45,056 nt of DNA from an archaeon (GTDB taxonomy: Archaea > Thermoproteota > Nitrososphaeria > Nitrososphaerales > Gagatemarchaeaceae): positions 1-45,056 of the forward strand of contig JAJZNC010000001.1 of the NCBI GenBank assembly GCA_021848045.1, read 5' to 3'. The notes under the pieces are model-generated. The model saw only the letters and a program-made list of their open reading frames with translations. It was not told the DNA's origin and did no database searches. How positions within the stretch are numbered: the first letter of the stretch is position 1; every line of letters starts with the position of its first letter. Positions 16,829 through 23,541 of this stretch are shown one piece after another. The translations under genes and the position numbers were made by a program.

Positions 16829-16838
16829 GTTAAATGCA
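16829..16838 (+). promoter_or_regulatory. TATA-like box of the tRNA-Tyr gene
   Basis: GGTTAAATGC is centred 28 bp before the mature tRNA 5' end at 16862, so transcription should begin at or just before the tRNA. Confidence 0.65.
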
Positions 16839-16884
16839 AACGATGGAAACCCCGTCCCGGTCCCGCGGTAGCTCAGCCTGGCAG

Positions 16885-16905
16885 ATCCCTAGACAGGGAG
16901 CCAAA
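16885..16905 (+). other. tRNA-Tyr intron 1 (D-arm, position 22/23), 21 nt
   Basis: A bulge-helix-bulge is visible. The central helix is TGGC (16879-16882) with GCCA (16900-16903), the three-base bulges are AGA (16883-16885) and AAA (16904-16906), and the inner hairpin is TCCCT/AGGGA with a four-base loop. Cutting after the second base of each bulge restores the D-stem GCTC/GAGC. Confidence 0.85.
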
Positions 16906-16920
16906 AGCTTCCGGCTGTAG

Positions 16921-16963
16921 TGGTCGGCCTTGGCCGGCTCGTCAGCCTGTTCAGGCCACAGAA
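16921..16963 (+). other. tRNA-Tyr intron 2 (canonical position 37/38), 43 nt
   Basis: A canonical bulge-helix-bulge. The central helix is CTGT (16915-16918) with ACAG (16958-16961), the bulges are AGT (16919-16921) and AAA (16962-16964), and the inner helix starts GGTC with GGCC. Cutting after the second base of each bulge gives a perfect anticodon arm with loop CTGTAGA. Confidence 0.9.
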
Positions 16964-16980
16964 ACCGGAGTGTCGTCGGC

Positions 16981-18093
16981 TCAAAAGCGCTCCAAAAGGG
17001 CGCGGAGTTGTCCGACCCGCGGGACTCCTCCAAACCCAGGGGAGCCTGTGGCGCCCTCGGCTTTTCGGAGTGCCCTGAGCGCGATGAGGCCAGGGCCCAT
17101 GAGCAGCATGATGGCCGGAGGCGCGCCCGGGTCAGTCCCCAACCCAGTCAGCATGCCCCCGAGCCCGAGCCCGAACCACCACACGAACGCGAGCCACCCG
17201 AACGCGAAAACGAACGTCCCTCTGCTCGAGCGCGCGGCGAGCAGCCCCAGCGCCGCTGCCAGGTTGGCCGAGACCTCCAGGGCGTTCCCCAGGACGGGGT
17301 TGGACACGGTGAACTCCGCGAAGGGTCTCAGCGTGACCGCGAGCTGGGCCGGGAGATAGTCCCTGCTGGCCACGAAGATCGACGCCTGGCCGTAGGACGT
17401 CCACATCAGCGGCGCGGCCTGCACCGCGGCGCAGAGGAGGAAGACCAGCGCGGGCGCGAGCGAGACCACCGAGGAGCGTCCAGCGAGCCTCCACCGCTCC
17501 TCCGGCATGAGGAGCAGGAGCGCGATGAGGACGTAGACCATCGCGGGCCCTGGGAATCCGTTGAGTATGCTCGGCGTACCTGGAAACGTCCCCCCCGCGC
17601 TGAACACCCCGGCCATCCCCTCGCCGAAGACCCAGACCACCGAGCCCCACGCCACCGAGGCCGCTAGCGCCAGGCGCTTCGCCCACGGGGGGCCCGCGAC
17701 CAGCACCAAGCCGAGGCCGAGCTGGAAGAGCGCGAAGAAGAGGTCCCATGCCGCGGCGTAGGGGATTATCATGTTGGTCAGCATGTTGAACGACGCCATG
17801 TAGAGCGGCGGCGGGAGGGTCTGCAGGGCGTTGCCGATGACCGCTACGGCGAACTGCCTCTTCAGCCCCGGCTGGAGCTCGAAGAGCCCGTCGATTATCC
17901 ACAGGACGCCGAGCCCCCGCGTGACCAGCCGCCTGGCCCGGGCCTGCAGGCTCGGGCCTGCCGGCGCTCCTTTCCCCGCCGTCCCGTCGTCTACGCCGGC
18001 GACGGGTCCTCCCCACTGAAGGGCAGGCGGACAGGCCGTCGGCCAGGGGCGGCCCTGGTGCTCACGGCGCCCCGCCCGGGGAGTTCGGTCCAA
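16981..18093 (-). CDS. Polytopic membrane protein of unknown function
   Basis: A protein of 370 residues with about eight to nine predicted transmembrane segments. After a basic N-terminal stretch the first helix is in RLVTRGLGVLWIIDGLFEL, and the last helices are Gly/Leu-rich. I do not recognise a named family. The frame is open to 18327, but the upstream 78 codons read as unstructured Arg/Pro-rich sequence. A TATA-like box at 18128-18140 points to the TTG at 18093, about 40 bp downstream. Its last 14 or so codons overlap the 3' end of the tRNA-Tyr gene on the opposite strand. It follows another membrane-protein gene in the same direction. Confidence 0.75.
   Translation of the reverse strand: MDRTPRAGRREHQGRPWPTACPPALQWGGPVAGVDDGTAGKGAPAGPSLQARARRLVTRGLGVLWIIDGLFELQPGLKRQFAVAVIGNALQTLPPPLYMASFNMLTNMIIPYAAAWDLFFALFQLGLGLVLVAGPPWAKRLALAASVAWGSVVWVFGEGMAGVFSAGGTFPGTPSILNGFPGPAMVYVLIALLLLMPEERWRLAGRSSVVSLAPALVFLLCAAVQAAPLMWTSYGQASIFVASRDYLPAQLAVTLRPFAEFTVSNPVLGNALEVSANLAAALGLLAARSSRGTFVFAFGWLAFVWWFGLGLGGMLTGLGTDPGAPPAIMLLMGPGLIALRALRKAEGATGSPGFGGVPRVGQLRALLERF
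16986..17010 (+). other. tRNA-Tyr intron 3 (T-loop, about position 59/60), 25 nt
   Basis: Removing it gives a seven-base T-loop CTCAAAT between GTCGG and CCGAC. Helices GCTC/GAGT (16979-16982 with 17005-17008) and GCGC/GCGC (16987-16990 with 17000-17003) form a relaxed bulge-helix-bulge. The boundary may shift by one or two bases. Confidence 0.78.
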
Positions 18094-18103
18094 ACCACCC
18101 GAT

Positions 18104-19204
18104 TCAGGCGCGACGGAGGGTGCTCTTTCTATTAAGTATTGGAGCCCGCCGCTCGCACGCGGCCGCCCGCCCAGCGCGCCGGCCTGCGAACCTGCGGTCG
18201 GCGTCCACCGACGGCGGTCGAGCCTGCCAGGGTCGGCCCCTTTGCGATGCGTCCCCGTCCTGCCTGACCGCCGATCGTCGGGCCCTCCTGCCCTGGGCGG
18301 CCGTCGGATCTGGCGGGTGGGGGTCACCCCGGACCCTGGGCCTCCCCTCCCAGAGCCGGGCGGAGAAGAGGGAAAGGCCAGGCAGCCTAGACGCGACCAG
18401 CAAGACGCAGACGAACAGGACTATCCAGTTGCTGACGATGTACGCGCCGCCGACGTAGCTCCCCACGAAGTGCCCGCCCGCCACCGGCGGGTAGTTTACG
18501 AATGGGACCCGGATGAAGTCCCTCGACCTGTATCCCCCGTCCGCGAGGCCGCCTATCGACAAAAAGTCCGTGACGTGCCAGGTCATGTCCTCGGGGGCCT
18601 GGTACCAGAGGCCGAGCTCGAAGACGACGAGCAGCGGTGCAACGAAGAGGGTCGCGGCGTCCTTGAGCGCGGCCCCCAGACCCGCCCTGAGCCTGAGCGC
18701 GACGACGCCGGCCCCCGCGAGCGCCAGGAAGAGCGAGGCCTGGGTCCCCTTGTCCAGCGAGCCGACGTACGGGACCAGGCCGACGGTCCCGTCGTAGACC
18801 CTCGCGAGGAGGGGGTAGCGGGCGAACGCGTAGTTGTACCCCTGGTAGCCTCCCAGCACGTCCGCGAGCGCCCAGAACCCGAACGCGAAGGTCCCCGCCC
18901 CCGCCAGAATCGCGGCCGCGACCTTCGCCGGAGCGCCCAGGTCGAGCGTCCAGCGCATCGCGGCGCAGAGACGGGAGCGGCTCCTCCCCAGCGTCTCCCT
19001 CAGCGGCTCCATCACAACGACCAGGCCCAAGAACGTGCCCGCCCCCGCGGCCATCTCGGCCAGGGACAACCGCGTGGGGGTGGCCAAGGAGTCGAGCGGG
19101 ACGGAGGTCGAGAGCAAAAGCGCGGTCGCAAGGGCGCCGGCGACGAAGAAGAGGACGGCCAGCCTGGGGCCGCCAGCTCCCACGGCGTCGCCGGTCTCTC
19201 CCAT
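18104..19204 (-). CDS. Polytopic membrane protein, C-terminal tail doubtful
   Basis: ORF of 366 residues. Residues 1-275 hold about six transmembrane helices, starting with LAVLFFVAGALATALLL, and a conserved-looking loop with WYQAPEDMTWHVTDF. From about residue 278 (around 18370) the product turns into an Arg/Pro-rich stretch unlike any membrane protein and runs through the next gene's TATA box. A frameshift or sequencing error near 18370-18400 is likely: one neighbouring frame stops at 18387-18389, right after the last helix. The start ATG has a TATA box 40 bp upstream and GGGAGGAG nearby. No family recognised. Confidence 0.65.
   Translation of the reverse strand: MGETGDAVGAGGPRLAVLFFVAGALATALLLSTSVPLDSLATPTRLSLAEMAAGAGTFLGLVVVMEPLRETLGRSRSRLCAAMRWTLDLGAPAKVAAAILAGAGTFAFGFWALADVLGGYQGYNYAFARYPLLARVYDGTVGLVPYVGSLDKGTQASLFLALAGAGVVALRLRAGLGAALKDAATLFVAPLLVVFELGLWYQAPEDMTWHVTDFLSIGGLADGGYRSRDFIRVPFVNYPPVAGGHFVGSYVGGAYIVSNWIVLFVCVLLVASRLPGLSLFSARLWEGRPRVRGDPHPPDPTAAQGRRARRSAVRQDGDASQRGRPWQARPPSVDADRRFAGRRAGRAAACERRAPILNRKSTLRRA
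18128..18140 (-). promoter_or_regulatory. TATA-like box before the membrane protein gene at 18093
   Basis: The minus strand reads AATACTTAATAGA. It lies inside the doubtful C-terminal tail of the preceding gene, which supports an earlier true end for that gene. Confidence 0.55.
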
Positions 19205-19239
19205 CTCCCGGGCTCCTCCCCGACGCGGGCCTGGGCTCT

Positions 19240-19249
19240 GATTTTAAGG
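19240..19249 (-). promoter_or_regulatory. TATA-like box of the membrane protein gene at 19204
   Basis: The minus strand reads CCTTAAAATC, about 40 bp before the ATG at 19204. It lies back-to-back with the plus-strand TATA box at 19279-19289. Confidence 0.55.
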
Positions 19250-19278
19250 GTTGACCGGCGTCGCGGGGCCGGACGAGA

Positions 19279-19289
19279 GTCTTAAAAGC
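19279..19289 (+). promoter_or_regulatory. TATA-like box of the small membrane gene at 19322
   Basis: GTCTTAAAAGC lies about 38 bp before the TTG at 19322. Confidence 0.55.
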
Positions 19290-19321
19290 GGGCTGCCGGG
19301 CTAAGCCTCTGGGGTGGGCGC

Positions 19322-19513
19322 TTGGGACCGACCGCGAGGCTGCTCGCAGTAATCGTCGTGATGGCCGTCCTCGAGGTGTCCTGGGCGCTGGCCTGCGCCG
19401 TCCTGCTCCCGCAGACCGACAGCTACCTCGTCGTCTTCTACGGCGGCCTCGTCGCCGCATCGCTGGTCTTCTTCGTGCCCGGGGTGGCGAGCAAGGCCAG
19501 ACCACCTGCCTGA
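19322..19513 (+). CDS. Small membrane protein, two TM helices
   Basis: A protein of 63 residues that is almost entirely two hydrophobic helices (residues 5-28 and 36-56), with a short basic end. It starts TTG after a TATA box and precedes by 19 bases the next membrane-protein gene. It stands first in the run leading to the heme O/heme A synthase genes, so it may be a small respiratory-complex or assembly subunit; this is inference from position only. Confidence 0.65.
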   Translation: MGPTARLLAVIVVMAVLEVSWALACAVLLPQTDSYLVVFYGGLVAASLVFFVPGVASKARPPA

Positions 19514-19532
19514 GGCCCGGAGGCGCCAGGTC

Positions 19533-20402
19533 GTGGCGAGGCGCTCCTTCGTTGGGCCGGCCGCGCTGGGCTGCATGGCCGTCGGCGCCTCCGTGGTCGC
19601 TGCGAACATGCTCGGCTGGCAGAGCGACGAGTACTACTTCGCGCGCGAGGCCGCCGCGACCCCCTCGGTGGCCGCGTTCTTCCTGGCCCAGGGCATCTCT
19701 CTCTTCCTGCTCCTTGTCGGGTTCTACCTTGCCTACCAGTTCCTGAAGGGCAGGTCTTCCCGGCCTTCGCTCTCCCTCCTGGGGATAATCGGGAACGCGG
19801 TCTCTGACAGGGCGGTCCTCAGGGTCGGGCTCGCGGGGACGCTCCTCTACGGGCTGCTCTACGCCTTCTCCTCGAGCATCCTTGTCTACCAGCCGGCGGT
19901 CGACTTCCACTCCGCGTACGGTGCGACCGGGGCGGCGTCGTGGAGCACCGTGCCCTGCTGCGGCTCGTACGGGACCGTCCCGGAGCTGATCCTCTATGTC
20001 TCGCCGGCCCACCTCGCTCTCCAGCTCGTGCCCCTGAGCGTGCTCCTGCTCTTCGTGGTCCCTCCCCTCGTGGGGCTGAACCTCTCGATCGCCCTCCTCT
20101 CAGTGAGGAGGACCGTCGCCAAGGCGACCGGTCGCTGGATGGTGGCCTGCGGCGCTGCCGTGGGGCTATTCACGGCCTGCCCGACCTGCGCGGGCTTCTT
20201 CCTCGCCGAGTCGATCGGAGGGCTCGGTGCGACCACCCTCGCGGTCGCCCTGGCCCCCTATCAGGCCCTCTTCATCGGGGTCAGCATCCCGCTCCTCGTG
20301 GTCATGCCGTTCTTCTTCGCGGCGCGCGTGAGGAGCTCCGCGGCGCCGCCGGCCAGAGCCGGCGGAGTCGACGACCTCAGACGGCCGGTCGGAAACCGTT
20401 AA
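19533..20402 (+). CDS. Membrane protein with intramembrane CPTC motif
   Basis: A protein of 289 residues with about six to seven transmembrane helices. Two cysteine features stand out: a CC pair in an outside loop (STVPCCGSYG) and CPTC inside or at the end of a late helix (TACPTCAGFFL). Such pairs suggest thiol-disulfide or copper chemistry. It lies directly before the heme O and heme A synthase genes, so a role in oxidase assembly is a reasonable guess. I do not recognise an annotated family. The start is GTG; its TAA stop is inside the TATA box of ctaB. Confidence 0.75.
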   Translation: MARRSFVGPAALGCMAVGASVVAANMLGWQSDEYYFAREAAATPSVAAFFLAQGISLFLLLVGFYLAYQFLKGRSSRPSLSLLGIIGNAVSDRAVLRVGLAGTLLYGLLYAFSSSILVYQPAVDFHSAYGATGAASWSTVPCCGSYGTVPELILYVSPAHLALQLVPLSVLLLFVVPPLVGLNLSIALLSVRRTVAKATGRWMVACGAAVGLFTACPTCAGFFLAESIGGLGATTLAVALAPYQALFIGVSIPLLVVMPFFFAARVRSSAAPPARAGGVDDLRRPVGNR

Positions 20403-20406
20403 ATGG
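20395..20406 (+). promoter_or_regulatory. TATA-like box of ctaB, overlapping a stop codon
   Basis: ACCGTTAAATGG is centred about 41 bp before the TTG at 20441. Its TAA is also the stop codon of the preceding gene. Confidence 0.55.
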
Positions 20407-20425
20407 CCAGACAAAAGCGCGCCGA

Positions 20426-20432
20426 AAGGAGG
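20426..20432 (+). promoter_or_regulatory. Shine-Dalgarno site before ctaB
   Basis: AGGAGGG lies eight bases before the TTG at 20441 and 14 bases before the ATG at 20447. The distance favours the TTG start. Confidence 0.65.
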
Positions 20433-20440
20433 GATTTTGA

Positions 20441-21304
20441 TTGAGCATGCGGGACTACATAGCTCTCACCAAGCCGAAGATACTCTGGCTCCTGCTCCTC
20501 GTCGCCCTGGCCTCCGCGGTCATAGCCGAGAGGGCGCTCCCCCCGCTTATCACCCTCGCCGGGCTGTTCATGGCCGGGGCCCTCTCGTCGATGGGGTCGC
20601 TCGCGCTGAACAGCTACCTTGAGATGGACATCGACGCCAAGATGAGGCGGACCCGGAACCGGCCGCTGCCGGCCGAGAGGATAGTCCAGCCAGGCCGGGC
20701 GCTCGCATTTGGGCTCGCGCTCATAGCGATGGGGCTGGCCGTATCGTGGGTCACCCTCACGCCCCTGGCCACCCTGTTCATCGGGCTGGGGGCGGTGGTG
20801 TACGTCCAGGTCTATACCGTCTGGCTCAAGCCGAGGACAAGCTGGAACATAGTCCTCGGCGGCTTCGCGGGGAGCTGCTGCGCCCTCGCCGGCTGGTATG
20901 CGGTGACCTCGGCCGACGCGCTGATCGCGTGGGTCCTCGCCGCCCTCGTCTTCGTCTGGACGCCGAGCCACTTTTGGAGCCTCGCGGTGATAACCGAGGA
21001 GGACTACTCTGCCGCGGGCATCCCGATGCTCCCCTCAATAGTGGGCGAGAAGAGGGCCGCGAAGTTCATCGTCGCAAACACCCTGCTCCTGATCCCGATC
21101 AGTCTCCTCTTCTTCCTCTACCTCACCGGGGCGGGGGAGGTCATCTACCTCGCGGGGGCGCTGGTCTTCGACCTGCTCCTCCTCGCGACCAACGTGAAGC
21201 TCTTCATCGCCCCCACGAAGGGCAACGCGCTCCTGGCCTTCAAGGCCTCCAGCCCGTTCCTGGCGGTGATATTCTTGCTCGCCTGCGTGAGCGTCCTTGT
21301 GTAG
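20441..21304 (+). CDS. ctaB: Protoheme IX farnesyltransferase (heme O synthase)
   Basis: Attaches a farnesyl group to protoheme IX to give heme O, used by heme-copper oxidases. The 287-residue protein is a UbiA-superfamily prenyltransferase with about nine transmembrane helices. The first Asp-rich motif is NSYLEMDIDAKMRRTRNRPL (residues 57-76); the second region contains the WTPSHFW loop typical of CtaB/CyoE and EDYSAAGIPMLP. The heme A synthase gene lies 42 bases downstream. A Shine-Dalgarno site precedes the TTG. Confidence 0.96.
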   Translation: MSMRDYIALTKPKILWLLLLVALASAVIAERALPPLITLAGLFMAGALSSMGSLALNSYLEMDIDAKMRRTRNRPLPAERIVQPGRALAFGLALIAMGLAVSWVTLTPLATLFIGLGAVVYVQVYTVWLKPRTSWNIVLGGFAGSCCALAGWYAVTSADALIAWVLAALVFVWTPSHFWSLAVITEEDYSAAGIPMLPSIVGEKRAAKFIVANTLLLIPISLLFFLYLTGAGEVIYLAGALVFDLLLLATNVKLFIAPTKGNALLAFKASSPFLAVIFLLACVSVLV

Positions 21305-21310
21305 CGGGAC

Positions 21311-21320
21311 AAGTCTTAAC
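21311..21320 (+). promoter_or_regulatory. TATA-like box of ctaA
   Basis: AAGTCTTAAC is centred 31 bp before the TTG at 21347. A further AT-rich stretch follows at 21322-21331. Confidence 0.55.
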
Positions 21321-21346
21321 TATGTATTATCAGGCGGTCAAAATCC

Positions 21347-21832
21347 TTGAGCGCGGGTAGGTACTTCGTCTACGCAACGATACTCTCCACCTTCGTGCTG
21401 ATAGTGTGGGGCGCCTACCTCACCGCGGGCGACTTTGGGCAGGGGTGCGGCCAGCCGAGCGGCAACGCGATAAGCAGCGACTGGCCATACTGCAACGGCT
21501 CCCTCGCCGTCCCCAACCCCTCCACGCCGGCGGGGTACGCCGCCCTTATCGAGTACATGCACAGGACCCTCAGCGTGCTCGTCGGGGTCGTCCTGGTGGC
21601 CACGGTGGTCGCGGTCTCTAGGATGAGGCCGAGACCAACCAAGGCGTTCAGGGCGCTCCTCCTCTCCGGCGTCCTGCTCCTGGTCCAGGTGGGGCTGGGG
21701 AACATCGTGGTCAACACGGGCCTAAACGCGATCTGGACCGCCGTCCACCTGGGGAACGCCGTGGCGCTGTTCGGCGTGATGGTCGTCTCGGGCGTCCTGA
21801 TACGCTCCGAGGAGAAGGCCGGGACCTACTAG
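21347..21832 (+). CDS. ctaA: Heme A synthase, half-size archaeal type (COX15/CtaA family)
   Basis: Oxidises heme O to heme A. At 161 residues with four transmembrane helices it is half the length of bacterial CtaA, as known for some archaea, and should work as a dimer or higher oligomer. Visible residues are the outside-loop Cys pair C34 and C49, E69 and H72 (IEYMHR) and H134 (VHLGN), which match the heme ligands and catalytic Glu of the family. It follows ctaB. The start is TTG with a TATA box at the leaderless distance. Confidence 0.92.
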   Translation: MSAGRYFVYATILSTFVLIVWGAYLTAGDFGQGCGQPSGNAISSDWPYCNGSLAVPNPSTPAGYAALIEYMHRTLSVLVGVVLVATVVAVSRMRPRPTKAFRALLLSGVLLLVQVGLGNIVVNTGLNAIWTAVHLGNAVALFGVMVVSGVLIRSEEKAGTY

Positions 21833-21853
21833 CGCCCAGCCGGCGAAAGGCGG

Positions 21854-22387
21854 TTGGAGCCTCGCCCAAGGTTCGTGGTCGACGCGATGCTCGGGAGCCT
21901 CGCCCGCAAGCTGAGGATCCTGGGATTCGACACCCTATACTTCCAGAGCGGGACGGACGAGGAGCTGGAGTCGCTTGCAAGGGGGGATGGAAGGATAGTG
22001 CTGACGAGGGACAGGGCGGTGCTCGAGCGGTCGAGGACGGGGAGGTTCGAGGCGGTCGGCGTGGAGGGCCGGACCGACGCGGAGAGGCTGCGGAGCCTCG
22101 CGAGCAAGACCCGCCTCGCGGTCGGACCTCGCGGGGAGTGGCAGAGCAGGTGCGCGGTCTGCAACGGGGCCCTCAGGGTCGTCGCGAGGGGGGAGCTGGG
22201 CCTCGGGGAGGTCCCGGAGCGCGTCTTGAAGAGGCACAGGCTGTTCTACCGGTGCGAGTCGTGCTCGCGGACCTTCTGGCGCGGCGGGCACTGGGCTCGC
22301 ATCGGACGGATCGCGCGGCCGCTCCGCCCGAAGGGTCAGGCTCCGGGCGGCGGACGCGCACGGCGACCCCGTAGGAGGTCGCCTTGA
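21854..22387 (+). CDS. Mut7-C RNase-domain protein (PIN-like plus zinc ribbon)
   Basis: A protein of 177 residues. The N-terminal PIN-like fold has D10 (FVVDAML) and the R-D pair in LTRDRAVL. A zinc ribbon follows with C100/C103 and C134/C137. The family is thought to contain ribonucleases, but no substrate is proven. The last 30 residues are basic and disordered. It overlaps the next gene by four bases. The start is TTG, 21 bases after ctaA. Confidence 0.88.
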   Translation: MEPRPRFVVDAMLGSLARKLRILGFDTLYFQSGTDEELESLARGDGRIVLTRDRAVLERSRTGRFEAVGVEGRTDAERLRSLASKTRLAVGPRGEWQSRCAVCNGALRVVARGELGLGEVPERVLKRHRLFYRCESCSRTFWRGGHWARIGRIARPLRPKGQAPGGGRARRPRRRSP

Positions 22388-23541
22388 AGAGGGTCTACCT
22401 CGCCGCCTTCGGCTCCGGGATGGGGCACGCCTCCAGGCTGAGCGCGCTTGCGAGGAGGCTCGTCTCCGCGGGAGACCGCGTCGCGTTCTCCAGCTCTGGC
22501 GAGGTCGCCCGCTGGCTTAGGGCGCAGGGGTACGCGTGCAACGACCTCCCCCTCGTGGACATCCGCTTCGACGAGTCGGGCGCCTTCTCTGCGACGGAGA
22601 CGTTCAAGTTCCTCCCATTCATACTGGCCCGCTTCCACGAGCAGGTCAGGCGAGAGGTCGGGAACCTGTCGAGGTTCGACCCGGACGTCGTGCTCAGCGA
22701 CTCGATGGCCTCCACCGTGGTCGCGTCACGGCTGGTCGGGGTGAGGACCGTGGTACTGCTCAACCAGCTGAGGCTCAGCTCCTCCCCCTCGACGCCCCGC
22801 GTCGTGGCCGACTGGCTCTCGGCGGCCAGCGTGGACTTCGGCGGCGCCTTCTGGGACAGGTGCGAGGAGATACTCGTCCCAGACCTGCCTCCGCCGTACA
22901 CGATAAGCGAGAGGAACCTCTGGGGTGCCGGGGCGATCTCCTCGCGCGCCCGGTACGTCGGGTTCCTCGTCCCGGAGCGCGCCAGGCCCGCCGAGGAGGA
23001 CGCGGTCCTCAGGCGCTGGCGGGCAGAGCAGAGGAAGCCGAGGGTCTTCTGGCAGATCTCCGGCCCGCCGTCGACCAGGCGGGCGTTCCTCCGGAAGGCG
23101 CTCGAGGTCGCGAAGGCGCTGGCCGACCGGTATCTCTTCGTGCTGACCGCCGGGAGCCCGGGGGGCGAGACCTCTCCGACCCAGGTCCCCGGGGGGTACC
23201 TCTACGGGTGGTGCAGGGCCGCCACCTCGTACATAGCCACCTGCGACGCGGTGGTCTCGCGCGCCGGGCACGTGAGCATCTCTGACTACGTCCTCAACGC
23301 GAAGCCGTCGCTTCTCGTGCCGATACGGGCGCAGACCGAGCAGATGGGGAACGCGCTCAAGGTGGCCAAGCTCGGCCTGGGGCTGGCGCTCGGCGAGAGT
23401 GCGCTCGAGCCGCGGACTGCTGACGAGGCGCTGCGAGACCTGTCGTCAGGGAGGTACTCCCAGCGCGCCGAAGAGGTCAGGCGCGTGGCCGAGGGCTACG
23501 ACGCCATGGGCTCGATAATGGCCTTTCTCTCGGGGCGCTAG
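22384..23541 (+). CDS. Glycosyltransferase, GT-B fold (GT28/MJ1255-like)
   Basis: A protein of 385 residues with two Rossmann-like halves. It starts MKRVYLAAFGSGMGHASR, the glycine-rich acceptor-side motif of the MurG/MGT type. The C-terminal half carries the donor-binding pattern VSRAGHVSISDYVLNAKPSLLVP-like region (about residues 295-320), with a conserved Gly-His. It likely moves a sugar from an NDP donor to a lipid or protein. The TTG start overlaps the Mut7-C stop. The stop shares CTAG at 23538-23541 with the convergent gene. Confidence 0.82.
   Translation: MKRVYLAAFGSGMGHASRLSALARRLVSAGDRVAFSSSGEVARWLRAQGYACNDLPLVDIRFDESGAFSATETFKFLPFILARFHEQVRREVGNLSRFDPDVVLSDSMASTVVASRLVGVRTVVLLNQLRLSSSPSTPRVVADWLSAASVDFGGAFWDRCEEILVPDLPPPYTISERNLWGAGAISSRARYVGFLVPERARPAEEDAVLRRWRAEQRKPRVFWQISGPPSTRRAFLRKALEVAKALADRYLFVLTAGSPGGETSPTQVPGGYLYGWCRAATSYIATCDAVVSRAGHVSISDYVLNAKPSLLVPIRAQTEQMGNALKVAKLGLGLALGESALEPRTADEALRDLSSGRYSQRAEEVRRVAEGYDAMGSIMAFLSGR

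Larger units (their letters stand above)
16862..17024 (+). tRNA. tRNA-Tyr: tRNA-Tyr (GUA) with three introns
   Basis: Removing three insertions leaves a complete 74-nt tRNA without encoded CCA. The acceptor stem is CCCGCGG (16862-16868) with CCGCGGG (17017-17023), discriminator A 17024. The D-stem is GCTC (16871-16874) with GAGC split by intron 1. The anticodon arm is TCCGG-CTGTAGA-CCGGA (16910-16920 plus 16964-16969), with anticodon GTA at 16917-16919. The variable loop has 5 nt (16970-16974). The T-stem is GTCGG (16975-16979) with CCGAC (17012-17016). The C1-G72 pair and A73 are the archaeal tRNA-Tyr identity pattern. Every stem pairs perfectly only if all three introns are removed. The 3' end overlaps, on the other strand, the last codons of a membrane-protein gene. 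The T-loop begins with C where T54 is usual. Confidence 0.93.

Noticed and set aside
16886-16906. Attachment site or integrated element at the tRNA gene
   Set aside because: There is no integrase gene and no repeated tRNA 3' end nearby; the insertions have splice motifs instead.
16859-17026. RNase P or another structured RNA instead of a tRNA
   Set aside because: ACAGAAACCGG recalls the RNase P CR-V region, but no CR-I is present and all stems are explained by a three-intron tRNA-Tyr.
18387-20012. Minus-strand open frame of 541 codons
   Set aside because: Its translation is Arg/Gly/Pro-rich and crosses two promoters and genes on both strands; it is chance openness.
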